Positions 1 through 8,554 of a stretch of DNA of 64,000 bases are shown in pieces. Positions within the stretch are counted from its first letter, which is position 1; each line of letters begins with the position of its first letter. This DNA is from Megasphaera elsdenii (GTDB lineage Bacteria; Bacillota; Negativicutes; Veillonellales; Megasphaeraceae). The translations under genes and the position numbers were made by a program. The stretch covers positions 1 through 64,000 of the forward strand of contig NZ_JAJBQV010000010.1 in NCBI RefSeq assembly GCF_020539865.1, written 5' to 3'. Under the pieces are notes generated by a model that worked only from the letters and a program-made list of their open reading frames with translations, was not told where the DNA came from and did not search any database.

Positions 1-67
1 TCATACTAAGGCCCCCTATATATACTTTTATTGTATCACTTTATGGAAAACCTCAGTTTGACTTGTC

Positions 68-1015
68 CTATTTATATGCTAGCACCACATCTTTCTTTTT
101 GCAACTGACGGTGCGCCTGGATTTGAACGATGAAAGTAAAGTCAATGCCGTCAAAAAGTCAGTTGCTGTCACCTTTGACAATAGGTCACCGGAAAAATAC
201 TTTTTCTTTCTCTCTTCCCAATCTTTTCTAAGTTGGAAGTCATCCATTGCAAAGATAGCTGTAACAAGCTCAAATACAGTCAGTGAAACGCCTCCCGTGT
301 TTACATTCTCAAAGACCTGACATACCGCTTCTTTCGGGGTAGTTTTGTCAAGAAGGATGACCGGCATTTGATACTGCTGCGTCGGATTGATGACTTTTGA
401 GAACAGCTCTGTAAACTGCTTAATCACCTCAGCATCATAATTATAATATTTATAATATTCATTCTGCCAATTCTGTTCTTCAGATGTATCCAGTATGATA
501 TTCAGCGGAAACATCTTGAGTTTAAATTCCTGCTCTCTCGTAGAAATATCTATATCGACTTTTCTGCCAAAATCAGATGTAATTTTTTTACTTGCAGGCA
601 CAGAAATCACGACTTCCTCATCATCAGCCTTTGGATCAAGTGCCTTTACGATATTCAAGTAATAGTAACGGTCAATGTCCTTGCCTTTATCTGTCTTCGT
701 ATGAACCGGATTTCTGCTGTAAAGTGCATTGTAAAGTGACGTCAGTCGCTGCTGACCATCAAGAATCAGTTCATTTGGTTCCATGGTCGGATTCGCCGGC
801 GAACCTTCAATCGGTTTGTGTTTGAAGTGAATACTCTCATTTCCATACTCAAGGAACATTGCTGCCCCAACAGGGAAATTGTGAATGACACTAAGGATTA
901 ATGCTCGAATACGGCCATCATCCCAGACCCAGCCTCGCTGAAAATCAGGAAGCTGAGCAGCACCACTGTCCACCTCTTTCATAAGTTCGATAAGCTGCCT
1001 ATCATTTGTCTTCAT
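68..1015 (-). CDS. DUF262 (GmrSD N-terminal-like) protein, probably truncated
   Basis: 315-residue protein. It opens with a DUF262-type core: FQRGWVWDD near residue 25, then LILDGQQRLTSLYNAL near residue 82, containing the DGQQR signature of ParB-like nucleotide-binding/nuclease folds used in GmrSD-type modification-dependent defence. Most members I know continue well past the VSCKKKDV segment, whereas this reading frame stops eight codons after it (TAG at 68–70) and runs into AT-rich DNA, so the C-terminal half is probably lost. It is the last gene of the hsd-containing defence island. A promoter-like sequence lies at 1051–1078. The DUF262 assignment is firm; truncation is an inference; the role in defence is inferred from family and neighbours. 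Confidence 0.75.
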   Translation of the reverse strand: MKTNDRQLIELMKEVDSGAAQLPDFQRGWVWDDGRIRALILSVIHNFPVGAAMFLEYGNESIHFKHKPIEGSPANPTMEPNELILDGQQRLTSLYNALYSRNPVHTKTDKGKDIDRYYYLNIVKALDPKADDEEVVISVPASKKITSDFGRKVDIDISTREQEFKLKMFPLNIILDTSEEQNWQNEYYKYYNYDAEVIKQFTELFSKVINPTQQYQMPVILLDKTTPKEAVCQVFENVNTGGVSLTVFELVTAIFAMDDFQLRKDWEERKKKYFSGDLLSKVTATDFLTALTLLSSFKSRRTVSCKKKDVVLAYK

Positions 1016-1050
1016 CTTCTATCGCTGGTCCTTTCTTTTTTCTTACTGAT

Positions 1051-1078
1051 TTTATACAAATTAATTTCTTGTCAGCAA
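1051..1078 (-). promoter_or_regulatory. possible promoter of the DUF262 gene
   Basis: On the minus strand TTGCTG (1073–1078) and TATAAA (1051–1056) are separated by 16 bp, about 40 bp before the DUF262 start. The 1016–1242 gap otherwise holds no gene. It contains an 8-bp dyad (GCTACGAA/TTCGTAGC) near 1160–1190 that could end the upstream transcript. Weak, pattern-based call. Confidence 0.35.
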
Positions 1079-1242
1079 GGACACGGACTTGACGTATCTC
1101 GAATTTCCGAACGTCCCAGTTGGCTATCAGCTTCCTGAAGCCCTTCAAGAATCGACTTAATGGGCTACGAAATTCTATCTTCGTAGCTTAATGTATCATA
1201 AATGCATTACTGCATTTTTCTCTTTAACCTACCACTTTTTAT

Positions 1243-1803
1243 TTACTTTTGATTGTTATTAATTTCTAAAACAAGATTTGGTAATTTTACATTAAAAAAA
1301 TATGCGAGTTCTTTTTTCAGCTCTTTTTGGGCCTTTTTCTCTGGCATATTAAAATAAGCCATAGTCCTTTTTATATCTGCAGTTTCGACAATCTCTTCTA
1401 AATCTGTAGAATTTGCTTGACTACAAGTTCTGTCCAAATAATCAAATAAATCTACCATCGTTTGTCGATTAACACCAAATTTTTCAATTTCTTCTTGTAA
1501 CGCCCTTTCCAGCGGCCTATATGTCCATTGTCCTGTATATCCAGCGGCATCTATTGCGCTTGTTAGTGCATGTAATATATTTATATAGCCATCAAGGACA
1601 TAAAGAGGTGGATAATCAATAATGTAATGATCTTTTTCATAAGATAGTACTTGCAAATCTGTACTTATGCCCCATAATATTCCATCTGGAGTGCAACACT
1701 CGGCTGTATAGTATGTATTCCCCTTATATAAATCTTTCTTTACTCTGATAACCATAGCAACATCATCAGAATAATTTTGACCATTACTTTTTTTGTTATC
1801 CAT
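1243..1803 (-). CDS. hypothetical protein following hsdR
   Basis: 186 residues. I chose the ATG at 1801–1803 because GGAGAG lies just upstream; the longer frame has no ribosome site. No family recognised. The first ~75 residues look beta-rich with many aromatics; the C-terminal third is charged and helical, ending in an LxxELAYFFN-like amphipathic stretch. It follows hsdR by 13 bp and is therefore very likely cotranscribed with it. Its place in a restriction/DUF262 island suggests an accessory defence or regulatory role, but nothing in the sequence proves this. Confidence 0.7.
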   Translation of the reverse strand: MDNKKSNGQNYSDDVAMVIRVKKDLYKGNTYYTAECCTPDGILWGISTDLQVLSYEKDHYIIDYPPLYVLDGYINILHALTSAIDAAGYTGQWTYRPLERALQEEIEKFGVNRQTMVDLFDYLDRTCSQANSTDLEEIVETADIKRTMAYFNMPEKKAQKELKKELAYFFNVKLPNLVLEINNNQK

Positions 1804-1816
1804 TGTGCGCTCTCCT

Positions 1817-4800
1817 TTATGCCTCCATCTGATTCGTCCACATTTCACATTGCTGGAGAACGGTTTTCATAGCATCCACCATTCCTTCTGGTGGGTAATG
1901 ATATTTATGCAGTAGCCGTTTAACCATCCGTCTCATACCAGCTCTTGCGGATTCTTTCAAATTCCAATCTACCGTTCTAGATTTACGTAACTGGTCGGTC
2001 AGTTCTCTCGTCATTGCTACTAATTGATCATTCGTATATACATCTTTCACTGCTTCGGGACGTGTCAATGCATCATAGAAGGCCATTTCTTCGTCGGATA
2101 ACCCTAATGCATTACCGGCCTTACTAGCGTTAGCCATATCCTGCGCCATTTTCATGAGCTCATCGATAACTTCTTCGTTGGTGAGCATGCCGTTTAAATA
2201 CGAATGCATAGCTTTACTAAGCATATCCGAAAATTTCTGGGATTTTACCAAATTGGTCCGTTGGTAAAGATGGACTTGTTCGGCAATCAATTTTTTCAGG
2301 ATTTCGATAGACAAGTTTTTCTGCGGCATTTTGGTGATTTCTTTCAGATAGGCCGTATTGAACAGGTTAAACTCTTTATCTGCATCCGTAAACAGATTGA
2401 TAATTCCGCTACTCTTGACCGTCTGCTTTAATAACTCGTTGATTTGTCGATTGATTTCTTTTAACTTCAGTGGTTCCTTGCCCTCCAACTTATTAAGAAT
2501 CGACCGTACCGTTTCAAAATAGGCTTCCGACCTTCTTTCTTCCGCATTGGCCAAACTTTTACTGAGGGAAAACGCTTGCTTCATCAGCAGAGATTCCGTA
2601 AGAAAGTTTTTCTTGATTTCTTCCCGCCCCGGCCGCACCATGAAGTCCACGCCATCACGAATTAGTTCTGCCCGCCGCAGGTCACTGTCTGTCGTCAAGA
2701 ATTCTTGATAATTAAACCCATAAAATTGTTCCTGGCAGACCTGCAATTTTTCCTTGAATTTTAAATACGCCGTCTTGGCTACATCCATCTGGCCATAGTT
2801 CTTTTGGTCCCGCTTGGTGTATTGATTCATAGCTGCTTTTAAGGCCGAAGCAATTCCGATATAGTCCACTACCAGCCCACCGGCTTTATCTTTATATACC
2901 CGATTGACACGGGCAATAGCCTGCATCAGGTTGTGACCTTTCATTGGCTTAAAAATATACATCGTAGACAAAGACGGCACATCAAAACCGGTCAGCCACA
3001 TATCGACTACAATTGCAATTTTCAGCTCACTGGAATTATCCTTAAATTGATTGGCCAGTTCTTCTTTATGGGCCTTATTGCCAATGATTTCTTTCCATTC
3101 CGGTGGGTCCTGATTGCTCCCAGTCATGACTACCGCGATTTTCTTTTTCCATTCCGGCCGTAGTTCTAATATTTTATGGTAAATATGCATAGCAATGGGG
3201 CGGGAATATCCCACAATCATGGCCTTTCCGGATTGTTCATATTGCCGATAGTTTTCATAATGATCGATGATATCCGAGCAAAGAGATGTAATGACTTCAT
3301 CTCGATCCAAGAGGCTTTCCAAGTTACTTAGTTCGTGTTTACTTTTTTCAATGGCTCCCGGTTCGGCTTCGCTAGCTAGCTCTGCATATTTTTGGTCAAT
3401 CTGCTCTAATACTTTCTGATCCAGATTGAGCTTAATAACCCGGCTTTCGTAGTAAATAGGCAACGTCGCGCCATCGGCTACAGCCTGCGTCATATCATAG
3501 ACATCAATATAATCGCCAAACACTTCAATGGTATTTCGATCTTCTAAGGCAATGGGCGTACCCGTAAAACCAATATACGTCGCATTAGGCAGGGCATCTC
3601 GTACTCTGCGGGCATTACCGATGGAAATTTTACCAGTTTTAGCATTAACCTTTTCTTCAAACCCATATTGGCTTCTATGGGCTTCATCGGCCATGACGAC
3701 AATATTTTTCCGTACAGACAACGGTTCGTCCGTATCTTCGAATTTCTGCATGGTCGTAAAAATGATTCCATTAGCCGTTCTCCCATCCAGCCAGTCCATT
3801 AAGCCTATTTGTTTCGAAGCTGCTTTCTTTTCGTCTTCAGATAGTTTTCGTTTATCCGCATGAATAGCTGTTTGACGTAAAAAGTTTTTACATTTACTAA
3901 ACTGAGAAAACAACTGATCATCCAAATCGTTCCGATCCGTGATAACAACCAAAGTTGGACTATCCATAGCCTGCTGCAATAGGTGAGCATAGAAGACCAT
4001 GGACAATGATTTACCGCTCCCCTGGGTATGCCAGAATACACCGCCTCGTCCGTCTCCCCCTTTGCCACTGGCTTTAACCGTAGATTCTACGGCCTTGCGT
4101 ACGGCAAAATACTGGTGATACGCTGCTATGATTTTGACATCACCACCACTCTCTTTCGAAAAGCAGATAAAGTTATGCAGGATGTCTAGGAAGCGATTTT
4201 TTTCAAACATCCCTTTGAATAAGGTCGTAAAATCGGCAAAGCGGGTTTCTTCATAATTCCCATCAACGGTCTTCCATTCCATAAACCGTTCCAAGCTGGC
4301 TGTAATAGAGCCAGCACGGGTCTGGGACTGATCACTGATGACGCAGAAGGCATTATAAATAAATGCGCTCTCGATGGATTTCATATAGTTTTGAATCTGG
4401 AGATAGGCATCTTTAATGGTCACTTCATCGTTCTTGGGGGATTTTAATTCAATCAAAACAACGGGCAGTCCATTTAAAAAGATGACTACATCGGCTCGTT
4501 TGGTTTCAAAGTCTTTAAAGGTCCATTGATTGGCCACGATAAAACTATTATTGGCCACATGGTCATAATCCACTAATTTAACTAACGTAGACCGTGATGC
4601 TTCCCCATCACGATATGTGACTTCAACGCCATTTTGGAGATAGTCCATAAATACTTCATTTTTAGAAACCAGTGTCCCCGCTTCATAATTTTTTATCTTA
4701 TAGATGGCTTCATCAATCGCCTGGGACGGCAATTTAGGATTTACAGTTTCCAATGAATTTTTGAACTGATCTTCCATAATCGGATCTGTAAGATCCCGTG

Positions 4801-4894
4801 GAAAATTAGGTCCATAGCAATATGTATATCCCATATTTTCAAACAATTCTATAATGGAATTTTCATAACTTGCTTCTGTATAAGAAGATTCCAT
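1817..4894 (-). CDS. hsdR: type I restriction enzyme R subunit (HsdR)
   Basis: 1025 residues, usual for HsdR. It is the motor and nuclease subunit that translocates DNA and cleaves unmodified targets with HsdM and HsdS. The N-terminal nuclease domain has RADVVIF…LIELKSP (about 133–153, PD-ExK type). The SF2 translocase has Walker A TQGSGKSLS (about 290–298) and DEAH (403–406), followed by FTGTP and the late motif QAIARVNR. The start at 4894 is set by GGGAGG 8 bases before the ATG; the frame extends 23 codons further upstream without support. Unlike the classic hsdRMS order, hsdR lies at the far end, beyond the invertible hsdS cassettes, in the same orientation as hsdM. Confidence 0.97.
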   Translation of the reverse strand: MESSYTEASYENSIIELFENMGYTYCYGPNFPRDLTDPIMEDQFKNSLETVNPKLPSQAIDEAIYKIKNYEAGTLVSKNEVFMDYLQNGVEVTYRDGEASRSTLVKLVDYDHVANNSFIVANQWTFKDFETKRADVVIFLNGLPVVLIELKSPKNDEVTIKDAYLQIQNYMKSIESAFIYNAFCVISDQSQTRAGSITASLERFMEWKTVDGNYEETRFADFTTLFKGMFEKNRFLDILHNFICFSKESGGDVKIIAAYHQYFAVRKAVESTVKASGKGGDGRGGVFWHTQGSGKSLSMVFYAHLLQQAMDSPTLVVITDRNDLDDQLFSQFSKCKNFLRQTAIHADKRKLSEDEKKAASKQIGLMDWLDGRTANGIIFTTMQKFEDTDEPLSVRKNIVVMADEAHRSQYGFEEKVNAKTGKISIGNARRVRDALPNATYIGFTGTPIALEDRNTIEVFGDYIDVYDMTQAVADGATLPIYYESRVIKLNLDQKVLEQIDQKYAELASEAEPGAIEKSKHELSNLESLLDRDEVITSLCSDIIDHYENYRQYEQSGKAMIVGYSRPIAMHIYHKILELRPEWKKKIAVVMTGSNQDPPEWKEIIGNKAHKEELANQFKDNSSELKIAIVVDMWLTGFDVPSLSTMYIFKPMKGHNLMQAIARVNRVYKDKAGGLVVDYIGIASALKAAMNQYTKRDQKNYGQMDVAKTAYLKFKEKLQVCQEQFYGFNYQEFLTTDSDLRRAELIRDGVDFMVRPGREEIKKNFLTESLLMKQAFSLSKSLANAEERRSEAYFETVRSILNKLEGKEPLKLKEINRQINELLKQTVKSSGIINLFTDADKEFNLFNTAYLKEITKMPQKNLSIEILKKLIAEQVHLYQRTNLVKSQKFSDMLSKAMHSYLNGMLTNEEVIDELMKMAQDMANASKAGNALGLSDEEMAFYDALTRPEAVKDVYTNDQLVAMTRELTDQLRKSRTVDWNLKESARAGMRRMVKRLLHKYHYPPEGMVDAMKTVLQQCEMWTNQMEA

Positions 4895-4955
4895 AATACA
4901 TCCTCCCATTTCTCGAAACTTTAAAATATCAATTAACACGCTACTCCTTGAATGG

Positions 4956-4970
4956 ATAAACAAGAATTTA
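4956..4970 (+). repeat. inversion repeat a (15 bp)
   Basis: ATAAACAAGAATTTA in plus orientation at the outer (5') end of the silent TRD cassette. It encodes the INKNL segment in the cassette's own frame. One of four identical copies in the hsd locus. Confidence 0.85.
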
Positions 4971-4982
4971 CTTCAGCAAATA

Positions 4983-5642
4983 ATGACGTTGTATAATAAG
5001 CTCGTTAAAAACTCTGATTGGCCCGCCACAACAATTCATGACATTGCCGAGAAAGTAGCAATGGGTCCGTTTGGCTCTAATATCAAAGTATCGACATTCG
5101 TTCCTAAAGGTGTCCCTATTATAAGCGGCAATCATCTTCGTGGGTATTTTCTTGAGGAACCAGAATTCAACTACATAACGGAAGAACACGCTGACCGTCT
5201 TAAAAATTCAAGTGTTTATCCTCATGACATCATATTTACTCATGCGGGCAATATTGGCCAAGTTGCGATGATTCCCGATGGTTGTAAGTATGATCGCTAT
5301 GTTTTATCACAGCGTCAATTCTATTTACGTTGCGATGAAACCAAAGTGGTTCCAGAATTCATACTCATGTTCTTCCACAGTACTTACGGCCAGCATGAGC
5401 TGCTTTCTTATGCCAATCAGACGGGTGTTCCTTCAATTGCTCGACCAGCAACCAACTTAAAGAAAATTCTATTTAAGTGTCCCCCAATTGAAGTGCAGTT
5501 AGAATGGAAAGCCCAAGTAAGTCCTTTGATTGGAAGTTACATAAACAATCGTGATGAGAATGAAAGTCTTGCCTCTTTACGTGACGCGTTACTTCCAAAA
5601 CTCATGTCAGGTGAAATTGATGTCTCTAACATTGACATTTAA
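4983..5642 (+). CDS. silent hsdS 3'-half cassette (second target-recognition domain)
   Basis: Encodes the C-terminal half of a type I specificity subunit: a target-recognition domain (start TTIHDIAEKVAMGPFGS), then the end helix LASLRDALLPKLMSGEIDVS. The same frame reads upstream through INKNLLQQI from repeat a, so the listed first ATG is only an internal methionine and no ribosome site precedes it. It lies opposite to hsdM and hsdR, converging on the hsdS2 5' half with a 4-bp overlap of stop codons. Inversion between repeats a and b would join it in frame to that half. The last ~17 residues closely match the hsdS1 end. I read it as an OFF cassette rather than an expressed gene. Confidence 0.85.
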   Translation: MTLYNKLVKNSDWPATTIHDIAEKVAMGPFGSNIKVSTFVPKGVPIISGNHLRGYFLEEPEFNYITEEHADRLKNSSVYPHDIIFTHAGNIGQVAMIPDGCKYDRYVLSQRQFYLRCDETKVVPEFILMFFHSTYGQHELLSYANQTGVPSIARPATNLKKILFKCPPIEVQLEWKAQVSPLIGSYINNRDENESLASLRDALLPKLMSGEIDVSNIDI

Positions 5643-6187
5643 GCTGCTAAATTCTTGTTTATCATATTATTTTGTTCAATTTTTTTATCCAAACAGCCTA
5701 ATATTGAAGCTATCCGTTTCTGTACTACAATATCAGGAATACTGATTTCAAGATTTTCAATATCCGAAGGCTTAATTGATGGATATGTTGAGACACTTTG
5801 TTCAGCAATAATATGAAGTTTTTCTACAACTATATTTTGCGTTAATAAATAATAAAGAAAATCAGCATCTAGGATACTTTCATTTACATCTATTACAACA
5901 AAACCCGTAGAAACAAGAAAGTTATCGGGTTGATTTTTGATAATACCAAAATGCCTTTGTTTTGGGCGAACAGTCGAGTAAATAATACTATTTTCTTGAA
6001 CTTTTCTTCTTGCTCGGCTTGGAAGTTTTTCATTTTCAATATCTATATATTGTATTGCATTGATTTTATTATCGGTAATATTGCCTGTATCTAAATAATT
6101 CACAAATTTCCACTTCTCTTTTGGTGTGTATGAATTTGCATTTGTGATACAGCCATCACCTAATCTAAATTTTCTCCAACCTTTCAT
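5639..6187 (-). CDS. hsdS: hsdS2 5' half: first target-recognition domain and central helix
   Basis: 182 residues, half the usual HsdS length. One target-recognition domain (starting WRKFRLGDG) is followed by the conserved spacer ASILGCLDKKIEQNN and INKNL, then Ala-Ala-stop. INKNL is encoded by repeat b. The protein ends because the downstream half is inverted (the plus-strand cassette at 4956–5642). It lies 11 bp after the recombinase gene and should be cotranscribed. Two half-S subunits can dimerise to replace one full HsdS in some type I systems, so this short product could still be active; that is an inference. Confidence 0.85.
   Translation of the reverse strand: MKGWRKFRLGDGCITNANSYTPKEKWKFVNYLDTGNITDNKINAIQYIDIENEKLPSRARRKVQENSIIYSTVRPKQRHFGIIKNQPDNFLVSTGFVVIDVNESILDADFLYYLLTQNIVVEKLHIIAEQSVSTYPSIKPSDIENLEISIPDIVVQKRIASILGCLDKKIEQNNMINKNLAA
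5648..5662 (-). repeat. inversion repeat b (15 bp)
   Basis: Minus-strand copy of ATAAACAAGAATTTA at the 3' end of the hsdS2 half gene, inverted with respect to copies a and c. The match to copy a extends one base further (GATAAACAAGAATTTA). Confidence 0.85.
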
Positions 6188-6198
6188 TATTTCACGTC

Positions 6199-7179
6199 CT
6201 ATCCAATATATTTCTTATGTGCCAGCTTCACGTTGCTCTGCTTGACCATTGCGTACTGAAGCGTCGTATCTATTCTTTTATGCCCGAGGAGCTGCTGCAG
6301 CTGCTCAATGGGCATTCCTTTATCTATTGCTTTCGTGGCAAGCGTCCGGCGGAACTTATGCGGATGCACTTTATCAATATTCAGTCGCTTGCCAATTCCA
6401 CGCACCCTTGATTCCACCCCACCGATAGTCAAGCGAGAATATGGTGCTTTTAAAGTCACAAACAGTGCCTCGCAATTATCTATCCGGCTTTCAAGATACT
6501 CCTGTAAATGAATCTTTGTCCGGGCATCGAAATAAACAATACGTTCCTTGTTCCCCTTACCGAGAACTTTACATTCACGTTCATTGAAATCAATGTCCGA
6601 TTGATTCAGACGCACTAATTCACCCACACGCATGCCAGTAGAGGCAAGTATGTCAATCAGAGCAAGATCACGTTTCTCATCGCAGCTATCACGCATTTTT
6701 TCCAACTCTTCATCAGAATAAGTATCTTTTATGCTACTTGTGGTTTTTACCCTGTGGATTCGTCGGATAGGACTTTTAATGAGATATTCCTCATCTTCAA
6801 GCCATGAGAAAAAACTTGAAAGGATTCGGCGCACATTATCGGTAGTAACCCGGCTGAGACTATTCTGTTTTTGGTAATCCGTCAAATACGACCGTAAATC
6901 TTCGGTCATAATGTGCATCACTTCCTTCCCGATATTCGAAAGCATCCGATTTATCGTATTCTGATAGTAGGCCAGTGTCTTCTCAGAACATCCCTCGATT
7001 CGTTTAGCCTCTAAAAACTTCTGCAACAGTTCTACGCTGCTTATTTCGTCATTATCAGGCTTGTTCTCCAGATACTTGTCAAGAACAACTTCCAGCGTAT
7101 GCTCTAGTGCCTTTATCTGTGCATTGTCAAGAAGTGGTAGCATACGCTGTACAACTTCTTGTTTGATGATTTCTCTCAT
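6199..7179 (-). CDS. tyrosine recombinase (Xer-like), candidate hsdS invertase
   Basis: 326 residues. The N-terminal SAM-like core-binding domain spans about 45–135. The catalytic domain carries R184 (TGMRVGEL), K208, H274-x-x-R277 (HPHKFRR), H300 (LLGHKRID) and the nucleophile Y309 (TTLQYA), i.e. the full R-K-HxxR-H-Y set. AAGGAG precedes the ATG. It sits between hsdS1 and hsdS2 in operon orientation, exactly where the CreX/PsrA invertases lie in phase-variable hsd loci. The inferred job is strand exchange at the four 15-bp repeats. It is not the prophage integrase: that element has serine recombinases 45 kb away. Confidence 0.93.
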   Translation of the reverse strand: MREIIKQEVVQRMLPLLDNAQIKALEHTLEVVLDKYLENKPDNDEISSVELLQKFLEAKRIEGCSEKTLAYYQNTINRMLSNIGKEVMHIMTEDLRSYLTDYQKQNSLSRVTTDNVRRILSSFFSWLEDEEYLIKSPIRRIHRVKTTSSIKDTYSDEELEKMRDSCDEKRDLALIDILASTGMRVGELVRLNQSDIDFNERECKVLGKGNKERIVYFDARTKIHLQEYLESRIDNCEALFVTLKAPYSRLTIGGVESRVRGIGKRLNIDKVHPHKFRRTLATKAIDKGMPIEQLQQLLGHKRIDTTLQYAMVKQSNVKLAHKKYIG

Positions 7180-7265
7180 TTTGTCAGTTCTCCTTCCATA
7201 ATTTTTCCAGAGAACGACATCAACGGCAGTTCCGTTGGTTGTTGCTCCCGCCGTTGGTGGGAGTT

Positions 7266-7280
7266 ATAAACAAGAATTTA
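7266..7280 (+). repeat. inversion repeat c (15 bp)
   Basis: Plus-strand ATAAACAAGAATTTA at the outer end of the hsdS1 3' cassette. Similarity to copy d continues a few bases beyond the core (GAGCAA two bases later in both). Inversion with copy d would flip 7266–8074. Confidence 0.85.
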
Positions 7281-7425
7281 TGCGAGCAACGAGCCGGGCA
7301 GGCCGGGATGGCGGAAACGGACGCCGGGAGCTTGCTCACGGGCGGACGTTTACGACAGACCGGGACTATCCGGCGACTGCCGGATAGTGAGGGAGCGCAA
7401 GCTCCCGAACCTGCGCGGCACATTG
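7281..7425. other. GC-rich hairpin-rich insert at the end of the hsdS1 cassette
   Basis: About 145 bp of strongly GC-rich DNA in an otherwise AT-leaning locus. It contains a perfect 9-bp stem CTATCCGGC/GCCGGATAG, the hairpin GGGAGC-GCAA-GCTCCC and several GCCGGG repeats. The corresponding hsdS2 junction has no such DNA: there INKNL is followed directly by GCAGCTTAAA, and here GCGGCTTAAA only comes after the insert. It looks like a small REP-like insertion. Read from repeat c it stays open for about 50 codons, so after an inversion it would give HsdS1 a short unrelated tail. Confidence 0.5.
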
Positions 7426-7429
7426 CGGC

Positions 7430-8554
7430 TTAAAGGTCAACGTCAGAGACATCAATCTCGCCTGACATGAGTTTCGGTAGTAGTGTATCTCGAAGAGTTG
7501 CTAACCGATCATTTTCGACTCTCAGATCTCGAATTTGAGCAAAAAAAGGCTGTATCACCGAATCGAAAGACTCAAGTTCATCTGAATCCGGGATAAGGAC
7601 CGGAACCTTGTTTAGGTTAGATTGACTGATCTTAGGCTGTACCGCTCCTGTGACAATGGATTTTACATTTGTCAAACTGAAGAGAAGATACAGGAGCTCT
7701 ACTGTAAAGCCACACTTCCCGGTGATGATATGTGCGTGATTATTAACCCAGAATTTGCCTTCAACATACTGGAGGACTGGGAACCCCTTATCATCTACAA
7801 CGGTTCCGTCTTCACCAAGAAGAAGGTAAATGCCGTCAAAAAGGTATCGATCAACATAGTCCATCACTGAGGTGGCACCGTAATAAGGATAAATCTTGTT
7901 GAGTTTTTCACGCTCACGGCTTGATAACGGGATGCGTTTTGAATCGTGCAGCTCAATTATCTCCGAAACAGTTCCGATATGCCAACCGTCAGGAATCTTT
8001 CCAGCAGTAGATGAAAGATCAATATATCTATCTTTGTAAAGAGCCTGCGCTTGCTCAAATAAATTCTTGTTTATTTTATTATTCAATTGAATTTTATCGT
8101 CAATGGTTGATAGTATACTAGCAATTTTATGCTGTTCCTTTAAGTCAAAATCTGGTATCCCATATTCCATCAAGGCTTTCTTATCGCCTCTTGGCATTTT
8201 GGTTCCCTTGGCGGTTGCCATTGAATACTCAAAAAACGAGTTATTTGCAAGGACATAATAAAGGTACCGCGGTTCTATATCATTTTTAGCTCTAAACACG
8301 AGCACATCATTAGAACATCCACCTTTTTTATTAGCAAGCCATATTTTTTTAAAATACGGTCTAATGTTAGATACTAAGACATCCCCTTTCTCATATTTTT
8401 GCGTCTGAATCGTTGTTGGCAATGATGCAGCAATAGTTACTCCATTTTTATTTGGAAGCATATTTTCAGTAGAAATATAATTTTCTCTGGATAGTTCAGC
8501 AATCGCAATCTTTTCTTTACAGTAAAAGCAAATATCTGATAGCTTAGATTTCAT
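7430..8554 (-). CDS. hsdS: type I specificity subunit HsdS (expressed copy)
   Basis: 374 residues from the ATG at 8552–8554, which overlaps the hsdM stop by 11 bp and has GGAGG upstream; the longer frame starts inside hsdM. Layout: first target-recognition domain (about 1–155), central helix ASILSTIDDKIQLNN-KINKNL, second domain (about 205–345), and end helix LATLRDTLLPKLMSGEIDVS. It sets the DNA sequence that HsdM methylates and HsdR cuts. INKNL is encoded by repeat d, and repeat c lies just past the stop, so the second domain is an invertible cassette in the ON orientation. Confidence 0.95.
   Translation of the reverse strand: MKSKLSDICFYCKEKIAIAELSRENYISTENMLPNKNGVTIAASLPTTIQTQKYEKGDVLVSNIRPYFKKIWLANKKGGCSNDVLVFRAKNDIEPRYLYYVLANNSFFEYSMATAKGTKMPRGDKKALMEYGIPDFDLKEQHKIASILSTIDDKIQLNNKINKNLFEQAQALYKDRYIDLSSTAGKIPDGWHIGTVSEIIELHDSKRIPLSSREREKLNKIYPYYGATSVMDYVDRYLFDGIYLLLGEDGTVVDDKGFPVLQYVEGKFWVNNHAHIITGKCGFTVELLYLLFSLTNVKSIVTGAVQPKISQSNLNKVPVLIPDSDELESFDSVIQPFFAQIRDLRVENDRLATLRDTLLPKLMSGEIDVSDVDL
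8060..8074 (-). repeat. inversion repeat d (15 bp)
   Basis: Minus-strand copy of ATAAACAAGAATTTA inside hsdS1, at the junction of the central helix and the second target-recognition domain. Recombination with copy c (809 bp apart) or copy a (about 3.1 kb apart) would change the second domain. Confidence 0.85.

Noticed and set aside
6199..7179. Tyrosine recombinase as the integrase of a second mobile element
   Set aside because: No attachment-like duplication around it, and its place between inverted hsdS cassettes with four identical repeats explains it better.
7239..7433. Plus-strand frame from repeat c through the GC-rich insert as a gene
   Set aside because: No ribosome site and no family. 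Relevant only as a possible tail after inversion.
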